From positions 18,564 through 82,563 of the forward strand of contig CAYVOD010000002.1 of NCBI GenBank assembly GCA_964453055.1: DNA of 64,000 nt, in the 5' to 3' direction. Under the pieces are notes generated by a model, which did no database searches, was not told the DNA's origin, and saw only the letters and a program-made list of their open reading frames with translations. This DNA comes from UBA2256 sp964453055. Its GTDB lineage: Bacteria; Spirochaetota; Spirochaetia; Treponematales; Rectinemataceae. Each line of letters starts with the position of its first letter. Within the stretch, counting starts at the first letter, position 1. Shown piece after piece: positions 23,929-32,277 of the stretch. A program made the position numbers and the translations under genes.

Positions 23929-25812
23929 ATGTCCGACGACAACAAGCAGGATAGAAGCCCCCGGCGCCCGGAACTTCCCCAAGGCGGACCGCCCAAGGCG
24001 AACAAGGCGGCTTTAGCGGTATTTCTCTCTTTGGCGGTGCTTTTCGCCTCGTTTTTCTTTTTCGGCGACAAGTCCCAGGCAAGGCAGATTCCGTACTCGG
24101 CCTTTCTCTCCTACGTTGACCTAGGGGAAGTCGATACTGTGCAGATCGTGGACCAGAAGGAGATCAAGGGCTATCTCAAGGGCGCCGACGGTTCCCTGGT
24201 CGAATTCACTACATCGATTCCCTATTTCGATCTCCAGCTCCTGTCCCAGCTCAGGCAAAAAAACGTAAAAGTTTCGGGAGCCGTGGGCGGCGCGAGCCCC
24301 CTTCAAATTCTCTTCGAGCTGGCTCCCTGGTTCTTCGGCTTTTTCCTCATTTGGATAATGATGCGGCAGATGCAGGGCAACAATAAGGCTTTCCAGTTCG
24401 GGAAGAGCAGGGCGAAGCGCTATGTCGATCCCAACAAGAAAACGACCTTCGACGACGTGGCCGGACAGAAGGAAGCGAAGTACGAACTGATGGAAGTGGT
24501 GGATTACCTTAAAAACCCGCAGAAGTTCGCCAAAATGGGCGCCAAGATCCCCAAGGGCGTCCTGCTGGTGGGCATGCCCGGCACGGGAAAGACTCTTATA
24601 GCCAAGGCCACAGCCGGAGAGGCCAACGTACCCTTCTTCCATATGTCGGGCTCCGATTTTGTCGAAATGTTCGTCGGAGTCGGCGCGAGCCGAGTGAGGG
24701 ATCTTTTCGAGCAGGGCAGGAAAAGCGCTCCCTGCATTCTCTTCATCGACGAACTGGACGCCGTCGGCCGCACCAGGGGCGCTGGCTACGGCGGTGGCCA
24801 CGACGAAAGGGAACAAACCCTCAACCAGATGCTCGTCGAGATGGACGGCTTCGATACCAAGGATGGGGTGATCATTCTCGCTGCCACCAACCGTCCCGAC
24901 GTGCTTGACCCGGCCCTGCTCCGCCCCGGGCGTTTCGACCGGCAGGTGGTGGTGGCAATGCCCGACGTCGCGGAGCGGGAAGCCATACTGAAGATCCATA
25001 TGGGCAGCATTCCCGTCAGTTCCACCGTCGACGTGGGCAAGCTCGCCAAGGCCACCCCCGGCACCTCCGGCGCCGACCTAGCCAACCTGGTCAACGAGGC
25101 CGCGCTTTTCGCCATCCGCAAATCCAAGTCTACCGTGGAGATGGACGATTTCGAGGACGCCAGGGACAAGATACTCATGGGAGTGGCGAGGACCAGCCTC
25201 GTCATTACCGAGGAAGAAAAGAAGGCAACAGCGGTGCATGAATCGGGGCACGCCCTTCTCCATTACTTCCTCCCCCACGCCGATCCACTCCACAAGGTGA
25301 CCATCGTGCCCAGGGGCAGGGCCTTGGGATTAGCGCTTTCGCTGCCCGAGAAGGATTACTACTCCAGGTCCAAGGGCTGGCTCTTCGACAGGCTCGTTAT
25401 CACCTACGGAGGCTACGCCGCGGAAAAAATCGTCTACGGCGAGACTACCACCGGCACGGCCCAGGATCTGAGGCAGGCCACGGACATGGCTCGCTCCATG
25501 GTCTGCGAATGGGGAATGGGCGAGGATTTAAGCCCGATTGCGTACGGGCAGGAAGACGAACCCATTTTCCTCGGCAAGGAAATAGCCAGGCACAAGGATT
25601 ACTCCGAAGAAACCGCGAGAAAAATAGACGACGCGATCAAATCCCTTTTGGAGAGCGCCTTGAGCAAGGCAACGGAAATCCTTTCTCGGGAAAGGCAAAG
25701 ATTGGACCAGCTATCTGCGGAGCTTATTCAAAAGGAAACCCTCGAGGACCTGGATGTCAGGGAAATCCTTGGCCTCGAGCTGAATCGGCCCACGCAGCCC
25801 AGCGAAGCCTAA
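23929..25812 (+). CDS. ftsH: ATP-dependent zinc metalloprotease FtsH
   Basis: FtsH is the membrane AAA protease that removes damaged and regulatory proteins. The 627 residues include a first membrane helix (AALAVFLSLAVLFASFFFF), a periplasmic domain, a second helix (APWFFGFFLIWIMM), then the AAA domain. Walker A is GMPGTGKT with K221 (most FtsH have GPPGTGKT), Walker B is CILFIDELDAVG, and the SRH follows (ATNRPDVLDPALLRPGRFD). The zinc site is HESGH at 437-441. It sits directly after tilS with AAAGGAG overlapping the end of that gene. tilS-ftsH adjacency is conserved in many bacteria. Confidence 0.97.
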   Translation: MSDDNKQDRSPRRPELPQGGPPKANKAALAVFLSLAVLFASFFFFGDKSQARQIPYSAFLSYVDLGEVDTVQIVDQKEIKGYLKGADGSLVEFTTSIPYFDLQLLSQLRQKNVKVSGAVGGASPLQILFELAPWFFGFFLIWIMMRQMQGNNKAFQFGKSRAKRYVDPNKKTTFDDVAGQKEAKYELMEVVDYLKNPQKFAKMGAKIPKGVLLVGMPGTGKTLIAKATAGEANVPFFHMSGSDFVEMFVGVGASRVRDLFEQGRKSAPCILFIDELDAVGRTRGAGYGGGHDEREQTLNQMLVEMDGFDTKDGVIILAATNRPDVLDPALLRPGRFDRQVVVAMPDVAEREAILKIHMGSIPVSSTVDVGKLAKATPGTSGADLANLVNEAALFAIRKSKSTVEMDDFEDARDKILMGVARTSLVITEEEKKATAVHESGHALLHYFLPHADPLHKVTIVPRGRALGLALSLPEKDYYSRSKGWLFDRLVITYGGYAAEKIVYGETTTGTAQDLRQATDMARSMVCEWGMGEDLSPIAYGQEDEPIFLGKEIARHKDYSEETARKIDDAIKSLLESALSKATEILSRERQRLDQLSAELIQKETLEDLDVREILGLELNRPTQPSEA

Positions 25813-25823
25813 ACCGGCAGCCC

Positions 25824-27701
25824 ATGAAAAAAGGGCTTTCCATAGCTTTTTTTTCGCTCAGCGCTCTAGCCCTGCTGTTCTCCTGCGCCCACCAGCCTGC
25901 CCTGAGCCAGACGGAGCAGGAGTACCAGAGCATGAGCGTCCAGCAACTCCAGGCTCTCTCGATTGAAGATCCCGAATCCTGTCTCGAAGCGATATCCGCC
26001 CTCAAGGAAGAGGGAATGGACGATCCAGTTATCCTCTTGTCATGGGGCGCAATAGAGGAAAAAGCTCTCGGCAGCCTGATCGAAAGGTTCGGGAAGGAAG
26101 AAGCCGAAGGCAGATGGGCTGAAGCGGAGAGAAGCCTCGCTTCCTTGGAAGCTGCGCGGCTCGTGCTTGCCGAAAGCATAGCCCTGAAAAAATACCTTGG
26201 CCATGGCGAGAACGTTCTCGAAAAAGCTCGGCTCAGACTTTTGAAAGGGCGAAGCGAGGAGTACTACGCCAAAGGCCTGTACGCGCCCGGGGTGAATTAC
26301 CTGAACAGATTCCTGGACCTTCTCGAGTCATCCAATAACGCCCAAGCCTTCACGGACGAAGCATATCTAAAGCTTTGGCTTGAACGGAGCGGCGCGAGAG
26401 GCGACAACTACAGCTCCGAACGGCTGACTTCCTTTTTATATAGAAATTCATCCAGCCACACTTCCCTGGGCGGCGATTTCCGCCCGAAGCAGGCACCGGC
26501 GATTCCCGAAAGCCCCAAGGCAAGCCTTGCCCAATTGGCCGAAGGAGTCGTCACTGTCAACGTGGATAAGGGATTAAAGTTGAAGCAAGGCCTGGGCTAC
26601 CCCGACAGGGTGCTGGGGAGCGCCTTTCAGGTGGATGGTCAGGGATATTACCTTAGCAACTACCACGTCATAGCTTCGGAGGTGGACCCCGAGTATGAAG
26701 GCTACTCCAGCCTTAGCATCCGACCCTTCGACAAGAGCGAGGCGCGGATCCCCGGCAAGGTCGTTGGATGGAACAGGGCCATGGATGTCGCCCTGATCAA
26801 GAGCGAAGCCTCCGAGCGTACGCTTTATCTCCACTCCCTCAGGGACCCGGCAAAGGGATCGCGGGTGTATTCGATCGGCAGTCCGGCCGGACTAGAGAAC
26901 AGCGTGTCATCGGGCATAATAAGCTCTCCGGGCAGAAGGATTTTAGCCCGGGGCGAAGCCCTGCAGATCGACGTTTCCGTAAATCCCGGCAGCTCGGGGG
27001 GACCGCTCCTGGACGAGGAGGGCAGGGTAGTGGGCTTGATATTCGCCGGCCTGAGCGGTTACCAGGGACTTAATTTCGCCCTCCCCGCATCCTGGATATC
27101 GCAGCTTATTCCATCGCTCTTCACCGGCGGGGAAATTGAACTCTCCTGGATCGGGCTTGGGCTGGCCAGGACCTTGGACGAGAAGCTAGAAGTATCCTTC
27201 GTCCCGCCCTGGAGAAGAGCAGTGAGGCCTGGAGATAGTCTCGTCGCGATCGACGGCCGGCCGGTAGAGGGATTGTCCCAAGCCCAATACCTGCTCACGG
27301 ATAAACCTCTGCGTGCTCTCTCCGCCCTCAGCATCGCCAGGGACGGAAAGACGAGGACCATTTTGGTAAAGACCAGGGCTATGCCCTGGAGTCCGATGAT
27401 CGAGCAAGCGAAAAAAGGGACTCTCGAAGCCTTGCTTCAAGGAGCCGCCGGCATGCTGCTAGAACATGTTTCCGGATCCAGGGGGCCTGGCGGAAGCTAC
27501 AGGATCCTAAAGCTGTGGCCGGGCCTTCCCGCTGACGAATCGGGATTGAGAGAAGGCGATTTGATAAAATTCATTCGTTTCCGGGAAGACTACGATGAGG
27601 GCATCGCTAGTTTCGACATTAGCGTAAAATCGCCGGCCTCTGGTTATCTGCAAAAGACCATGCGCCTTCTTATCAGTCTGGAAATGAACAATTTTATATA
27701 A
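25824..27701 (+). CDS. Lipoprotein trypsin-like serine protease with PDZ domains
   Basis: A predicted outer-envelope or periplasmic protease. The signal sequence MKKGLSIAFFSLSALALLFSC ends in a lipobox with Cys21. A roughly 230-residue helical region (SIEDPESCLEAISALKEEG) precedes a DegP-like trypsin domain. Its catalytic triad is H281 (SNYHVIAS), D321 (DVALIKS) and S391 in PGSSGGPLLDEEG. A PDZ domain follows (about 450-530, RPGDSLVAIDGRPVEGLS) and a second PDZ-like part closes the protein (WPGLPADESGLREGDLIKF). The ATG at 25824 gives a clean signal peptide; the frame is open further upstream inside ftsH but those codons are not meaningful. It follows ftsH by 11 bases, linking it to protein quality control. 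Confidence 0.88.
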   Translation: MKKGLSIAFFSLSALALLFSCAHQPALSQTEQEYQSMSVQQLQALSIEDPESCLEAISALKEEGMDDPVILLSWGAIEEKALGSLIERFGKEEAEGRWAEAERSLASLEAARLVLAESIALKKYLGHGENVLEKARLRLLKGRSEEYYAKGLYAPGVNYLNRFLDLLESSNNAQAFTDEAYLKLWLERSGARGDNYSSERLTSFLYRNSSSHTSLGGDFRPKQAPAIPESPKASLAQLAEGVVTVNVDKGLKLKQGLGYPDRVLGSAFQVDGQGYYLSNYHVIASEVDPEYEGYSSLSIRPFDKSEARIPGKVVGWNRAMDVALIKSEASERTLYLHSLRDPAKGSRVYSIGSPAGLENSVSSGIISSPGRRILARGEALQIDVSVNPGSSGGPLLDEEGRVVGLIFAGLSGYQGLNFALPASWISQLIPSLFTGGEIELSWIGLGLARTLDEKLEVSFVPPWRRAVRPGDSLVAIDGRPVEGLSQAQYLLTDKPLRALSALSIARDGKTRTILVKTRAMPWSPMIEQAKKGTLEALLQGAAGMLLEHVSGSRGPGGSYRILKLWPGLPADESGLREGDLIKFIRFREDYDEGIASFDISVKSPASGYLQKTMRLLISLEMNNFI

Positions 27702-27760
27702 TAGGATAAAGAAAAGACCGCCCAGGTGCTTCCCAAGACCGCGGTCAGGCGGAGAAAAAA

Positions 27761-29779
27761 ACGAAAAAAGCGCGCATCGCCATCGTTGAAAAAAACCCGA
27801 TCCTTGCCCTGGATATCCAGAAAACCCTGGATAGGGCAGGATACGAAGCTGACCATGTATTTTCCGGCCCGTCGGAGTACCTCGTCGCTTCGGGCCGGGC
27901 ACACTTCGATCTCCTGATTATCGACCAAAGTCTTCACTCCGAGCTGTCGTCCCTCAAGGAAACCCAAAATAGCGAACCAGGGATCAGATCGGTACCCTAC
28001 ATCGGCCTGGCGACTCTCTCGGACGAAACCCCGGGAAAGACAAGAGATGAAAATAGCGCTCTCGGCATCCTCGTCAAACCTTTTTCGGCCAAGGATCTGC
28101 TTGGAACCCTTGAGATAGCGCTTTACAGGGCGGAGATGGAAAGAAGACTGAGCGCCGAGGAAAAACGCTATAGGGAGCTTTTCGATTTCAGCCTTTCTCC
28201 CCGCTGCCTCACGGTTTCTGGAGGCAAGGTGGTCGAGGCCAACACAGCTTTTAGAAGGCTCTTTTCTCCCAAGGGCGACGGCATTTCCATCAAGGATTTT
28301 TTCTCTTCCCTCTCGGACTGGGACTCCCTGAAAGGCAGTTTTACATCGGAAGGCGCGATTCAGGGCAGGGAGTTCGATATGAAAAATTCCAAAGGCGAAG
28401 GACTGAGGATTCTCGCTTCCGTATCGGGTTTTGACGATCCCAGGTATGGAAGCCTGCTGTCGTGGGAATTTTTCGACTTGACGGAAGGACAGCGCCTTAA
28501 AGAGGAGCTGATGCAATCCCAGAAGATGGACGCCCTCGGCAAGCTGGCCGGCGGGATCGCCCATGATTTCAACAATATCTTAACGACCATAGTCGGACAC
28601 TCGGAAATGCTGCGGATGGACCTGGCAACCGGGGCCGCGGGAAACAAGGACCTTCAAGGCATAAGCGCAGCCGCCGCAAGGGCTACCAGGCTGACTCGCC
28701 AGCTTCTCGGTTTCTCTAGGAAACAGCCTTATAAGCCCAGGATAGTCGATCTTGCGCAACTGTTCAGGGAGTCGGAAAGCATGCTTAAAAAGCTCGCTGG
28801 CGAAACCGTCCTCTTCTCCCTTCAGCTTCCTGCCCAGGCCCTCCCGGTGTTCATCGACCCGATCCAAATCGAGCAAGCGCTGATGAACCTCGTGGCTAAC
28901 GCGCGAGACGCTCTCCAAGGGATATCCTCGGGCTCCATCGCGGTTTTCGCCCTCCCGCAGGAACTGCAACGCGGCATAAGCCTTAGGGGCAAGGAACTAA
29001 GTCCGGGAAAATACGCGGTCATCAGCGTCGCGGACTCAGGATGCGGCATTCCGGCCGAGCTCTCGGAAAGAATTTTCGATCCCTTCTTTACCACTAAGGG
29101 TATTCATAAGGGAACAGGCTTGGGCCTAGCGATAGTCAACTCCGTGATCAGCGCCGGCGGCGGAGGCGTAGAGCTGATCAGCAGGGAGGGCGAAGGCAGC
29201 GAATTCCGCCTCTGGCTTCCTCTCGCCGATGTTTCGCCCAAGGGAGCCGAAAACTCCGGAAGAAATCCCTTGGAAGGGGCGGATACTATCGGCGTCGATA
29301 AACCTGGGGAGTATGATTGGAGCGCCCTGTCCCGGGAAGAAAGCCTGGAACTGCCCAAGGGGCTTTCTTTGCTCATAGTCGACGACGACGAGGACCTTCT
29401 CGGATTCCTGGCCTATATAGCAGGTAAGGCTGGCGCCATTACGCGCACCGCGCGCAATGGCGGCGAGGCGCTCTTGTTGGAAGAAAAACACGCCTTCGAC
29501 GCCATGGTCATCGACCTGAATTTGCCAGGTCTGGACGGTTTCGCGCTCTACGAACGCCTCGCCCAGGGTTCCTCCGGTCCGGGCCTTCCCTGCGTCTTCA
29601 TCTCGGGCAGGGTGGATGGGCTGGAGAAGGATTCTTCGGAAACCGATCTCTCCATCGAGGGAAAAGAACCTCTCCATATTCCGGCAGGCACGACGCTCCT
29701 GGAAAAACCCTTTACTCCAGCAAAACTAATCGGAGCCTTGAAGAAAAGCCTTGTATCAGGAAAGGATTTTTCCGTATAG
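27761..29779 (+). CDS. Hybrid sensor histidine kinase (REC-PAS-HisKA-HATPase-REC), ACG start
   Basis: A cytosolic signalling kinase without membrane helices. Counted from the ACG at 27761 it has 672 residues. An N-terminal receiver keeps the acceptor D55 (LLIIDQSL) and K106 (LVKPF), although the acidic pocket is only VEKN. A PAS-like part follows (YRELFDFSLSPRCLTV). The HisKA box is GGIAHDFNN with H268. The ATPase has NLVANARDAL, VADSGCGIP and GTGLGLAIV. The C-terminal receiver has LLIVDDDEDLL and D585 in MVIDLNLPGLDG. No ATG, GTG or TTG occurs in frame between the stop at 27707 and 28136. GGAG at 27751-27754 stands six bases before the ACG, and the protein then begins KKARIAIVEKNP, a normal receiver start. 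Starting at 28136 would delete the receiver. Confidence 0.85.
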   Translation, partial: TKKARIAIVEKNPILALDIQKTLDRAGYEADHVFSGPSEYLVASGRAHFDLLIIDQSLHSELSSLKETQNSEPGIRSVPYIGLATLSDETPGKTRDENSALGILVKPFSAKDLLGTLEIALYRAEMERRLSAEEKRYRELFDFSLSPRCLTVSGGKVVEANTAFRRLFSPKGDGISIKDFFSSLSDWDSLKGSFTSEGAIQGREFDMKNSKGEGLRILASVSGFDDPRYGSLLSWEFFDLTEGQRLKEELMQSQKMDALGKLAGGIAHDFNNILTTIVGHSEMLRMDLATGAAGNKDLQGISAAAARATRLTRQLLGFSRKQPYKPRIVDLAQLFRESESMLKKLAGETVLFSLQLPAQALPVFIDPIQIEQALMNLVANARDALQGISSGSIAVFALPQELQRGISLRGKELSPGKYAVISVADSGCGIPAELSERIFDPFFTTKGIHKGTGLGLAIVNSVISAGGGGVELISREGEGSEFRLWLPLADVSPKGAENSGRNPLEGADTIGVDKPGEYDWSALSREESLELPKGLSLLIVDDDEDLLGFLAYIAGKAGAITRTARNGGEALLLEEKHAFDAMVIDLNLPGLDGFALYERLAQGSSGPGLPCVFISGRVDGLEKDSSETDLSIEGKEPLHIPAGTTLLEKPFTPAKLIGALKKSLVSGKDFSV

Positions 29780-30484
29780 CCGCTCTTCGAGTTCGCTGAA
29801 ATCCTTGGATCCGTAGCGTCTCATCTCCCGGGGGACCTCAATGTCCAAAACATCCAAAACCCTCGCCGGCCTTGAGGAAAAAACGAGAATCCTGTCGGCC
29901 AGGTAGAGCGCGTCCTGAACATCGTGGGTTACGAAGATCGTCGTCCTTTTTTCTTCTCTCCAGAGGAGGGAGAACAAGTCCATCAGTTCTATTCGCAGCT
30001 TGAGATCCACCGAAGCGAATGCCTCGTCCAGGAGCAGCACGTCCGAGGGATAGGAAAACGCCCTTGCCAGCGAAAGCCTTCTCCTCATCCCGCCTGACAG
30101 ATGAGGGGGCTTGGAGCTTGAATACGCCTCCAGGCCCGCTGCGGCGATAAATCTCAGGGCGCGCCTCCTGCAGGCCTTCTGATCCTCCAATCTGGAGAGT
30201 GCGAACAGGATATTATCCAGGCAAGAAAGCCAAGGAAGCAGGCGGGGGTCTTGGAAGGAATAAGAAAAGCTTGCCAAGGGAAACCCGATAAGATTTCCCG
30301 AGTCGAAGGGGAGCAAGCCCGCGATAATATTGAGAAAGCTCGTCTTTCCGCAGCCCGAAGGGCCGAGAATGGCGGTTACGGAGCTGGGCGGAAAGTCGGC
30401 GCTTATTCCGGAAAGCACCCGGCTCTGGCCGAAGTTTTTGCTGATCGATTCAGCCTTCAAAGGCTGGTTAGCCGCGAGGCTCAT
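29756..30484 (-). CDS. NitT/TauT-type ABC transporter ATP-binding protein
   Basis: The ATPase of a nitrate/taurine/sulfonate-class importer. In 242 residues it shows Walker A GPSGCGKTSFLNIIAGLLP, a Q-loop SFQDPRLLPWLSC, the signature LSGGMRRRLSLARAFSYP, Walker B VLLLDEAFASVD and the H-loop FVTHDVQDALYLAD. The Q-loop sequence DPRLLPW is characteristic of this subfamily. It overlaps the permease by four bases. Its 3' end overlaps the convergent histidine kinase gene by 24 bases. The substrate cannot be read from the ATPase. Confidence 0.93.
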   Translation of the reverse strand: MSLAANQPLKAESISKNFGQSRVLSGISADFPPSSVTAILGPSGCGKTSFLNIIAGLLPFDSGNLIGFPLASFSYSFQDPRLLPWLSCLDNILFALSRLEDQKACRRRALRFIAAAGLEAYSSSKPPHLSGGMRRRLSLARAFSYPSDVLLLDEAFASVDLKLRIELMDLFSLLWREEKRTTIFVTHDVQDALYLADRILVFSSRPARVLDVLDIEVPREMRRYGSKDFSELEERLYGKILS

Positions 30485-31302
30485 GATGCAGGCTCCATTC
30501 TCGCCCTTTCAAGCCTTCGGGCCGCGATGCCGAGGAGATATTCGCTTATGCCGCAGAGAAAGATAGTAGCCGCGGCCCAGGCGAGTACCGAGGCGGTATC
30601 AAGCGAGAGCCGGGCGTCTTGCATGCCGGTGCCGAGGGCGAAGCGGGGCTGGCTTAAAAGCTCGCCCGCCACTACTACTTTCCAGCATAAGCCCAATGCG
30701 CTTTTAGCGCCGGTCAGCACATAGGGGCTGGCTGACGGAAGTCTCAGTTTCAAGAGAGTCGTCTTCGAAGGAACCTTGAAAACCCTCGCCATCTGGAGCA
30801 GTTCGGGATCTACGGAGCCGACGCCCGCGCAAGCGGAACTGTGCATGAGCGGATATGCCATGAGGAAGGCGGAGAATATGGGCACCCCCGATGAGGGAAG
30901 CCAAAACATGGCTATCAGTATGAGAGCCAGGACAGGGGTGGCTCGGATAGTAGTGAGTATTGGGGCCAAGAAGGCCTTGAAACCCTGGCTTTGGGCTGCC
31001 AGGGTTCCGCTGAGGCTTCCGGCTAGCAGGGAGAGAAGGAAGGCTGCGCCGACCCTTTGCAGGCTTCCCAAGACCGCCGTCCAGAATCCGATGTCGGAGG
31101 AAATCTTCGCGAAGGATGAGAAGACCTCGCCGGGGGGCGGAAGAATGAGGGAGCTTCCGATAGCTGCCGAGGCCAGGAACCACAGGAACAGGGCGACGGA
31201 GACTCCCAGCACTCCGAATCCGGATTTTCGCGCCAGCTGGTTCCACTTTTGCCGCCGGCCTGCTTCGAGCGATGATGTTTTCAAATCCCCGGAAGGCCGC
31301 AT
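30481..31302 (-). CDS. NitT/TauT-type ABC transporter permease
   Basis: An inner-membrane permease of 273 residues with about six helices, the first being GVLGVSVALFLWFLASAAIG. The EAA-loop region reads ELLQMARVFKVPSKTTLLKLRLPSASPYVLTGAKSALG, contacting the ATPase. The start is reached through a short basic N-terminus. It overlaps the ATPase gene by four bases and follows the binding-protein gene by 15. Together the three genes make a complete importer. Confidence 0.93.
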   Translation of the reverse strand: MRPSGDLKTSSLEAGRRQKWNQLARKSGFGVLGVSVALFLWFLASAAIGSSLILPPPGEVFSSFAKISSDIGFWTAVLGSLQRVGAAFLLSLLAGSLSGTLAAQSQGFKAFLAPILTTIRATPVLALILIAMFWLPSSGVPIFSAFLMAYPLMHSSACAGVGSVDPELLQMARVFKVPSKTTLLKLRLPSASPYVLTGAKSALGLCWKVVVAGELLSQPRFALGTGMQDARLSLDTASVLAWAAATIFLCGISEYLLGIAARRLERARMEPAS

Positions 31303-31317
31303 CTTTTTTAACCTCGC

Positions 31318-32277
31318 CTAATAATAGAACTTATCGTCGGGAAGTTTTCCGCCTATCGAAGTGGGGTCGAACTCCAGGAAGAGAGAAAGCATCGATTCGA
31401 TATTTCGCCTCAGGTCGGAGGCTCGCCTATATACGTAGGCCGACTTGGGAATTGCCGCTTCGGCGACCGCCGCTTTCATGCCAAGGTCGAGGGCTTCTAT
31501 CAATTTTGCCGACTCGATGGGTTCTTGGACGGTTCTCGCAATCGAGGCTTCATAGGCTTTGTCTATGGCTTCCACTATTCCCGATTTCGAGGAGTAGATC
31601 GCTTCGGCAATCACGAAGAGGGACATAGGATAGCTTTCAAGGCCGCTGGACTTTCTCCAGAGTTCGTCCAGGTCCACCACCTGGCGGAGTCTAGGATTGA
31701 CCTTCAGCGCCTGAGTCGCGAAGGGCTCTGGCAGGACGGCCGCCTCGATACGCCCCGCTGCGAGCTGGGCGGCTATCTCCGGATAAGCGAGGCTGTACTC
31801 AGGTTGATAATCTGTCCCCGCCCGTAACCCGGATTTTTCCGCCAAAAAACGAAAAAGATAGTCCGGCGTTGCTTTCTGGCCGGCGATATGGACTTTTTTC
31901 CCCCTGATGCTTTCCATTGAATCCATCGAGGGATCGGGGCTCATGAACTTCACCATGCCGTTTCCTACAACGGCCAAAGCGCGGAGCGGTATCCCAGAAT
32001 TGTAGAGCTTGACCGCAGTGTTCAAGGGAAGGACAGCGCCTTGGATTTCGCCCGATACTAATTTGGCGGTTACTATATCGGCGCCGCCGGCGAGGATGAA
32101 TTGCACGCGCGCCTGGGATGTGGATGGAGGATTTTTTACCATCCATGCCGCCGCCATGCCCGAGGGGCCTTTAAGTATCGAGAGTGTATAAGTTTCGACG
32201 GTATCGGCGCTGGCAGGCGCCGGACAGAAAAAAAGAGAAAGCAACAGTATTAGCGGAATCGCCCCCGAATGTTTCAC
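31318..32277 (-). CDS. ABC transporter substrate-binding protein (SsuA/NMT1-like)
   Basis: A 319-residue periplasmic binding protein. A signal peptide is clear (IPLILLLSLFFCPAPASA), probably cut by signal peptidase I; the single Cys is not in a convincing lipobox. The mature part has the class II binding fold: YTLSILKGPSGMAAAWMV, FILAGGADIVTAKLVSGEIQGAVLPLN and the hinge AAQLAAGRIEAAVLPEPFA. SsuA/TauA/NMT1-like proteins bind sulfonates, nitrate, thiamine precursors or similar. The start codon overlaps the rqcH stop by four bases, so it is translated with that gene. Substrate unknown. Confidence 0.88.
   Translation of the reverse strand: MKHSGAIPLILLLSLFFCPAPASADTVETYTLSILKGPSGMAAAWMVKNPPSTSQARVQFILAGGADIVTAKLVSGEIQGAVLPLNTAVKLYNSGIPLRALAVVGNGMVKFMSPDPSMDSMESIRGKKVHIAGQKATPDYLFRFLAEKSGLRAGTDYQPEYSLAYPEIAAQLAAGRIEAAVLPEPFATQALKVNPRLRQVVDLDELWRKSSGLESYPMSLFVIAEAIYSSKSGIVEAIDKAYEASIARTVQEPIESAKLIEALDLGMKAAVAEAAIPKSAYVYRRASDLRRNIESMLSLFLEFDPTSIGGKLPDDKFYY

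Noticed and set aside
27644..28564. Antisense frame of 306 codons opposite the kinase receiver
   Set aside because: The sense strand encodes a recognisable receiver and PAS region there, so the opposite frame is a shadow.
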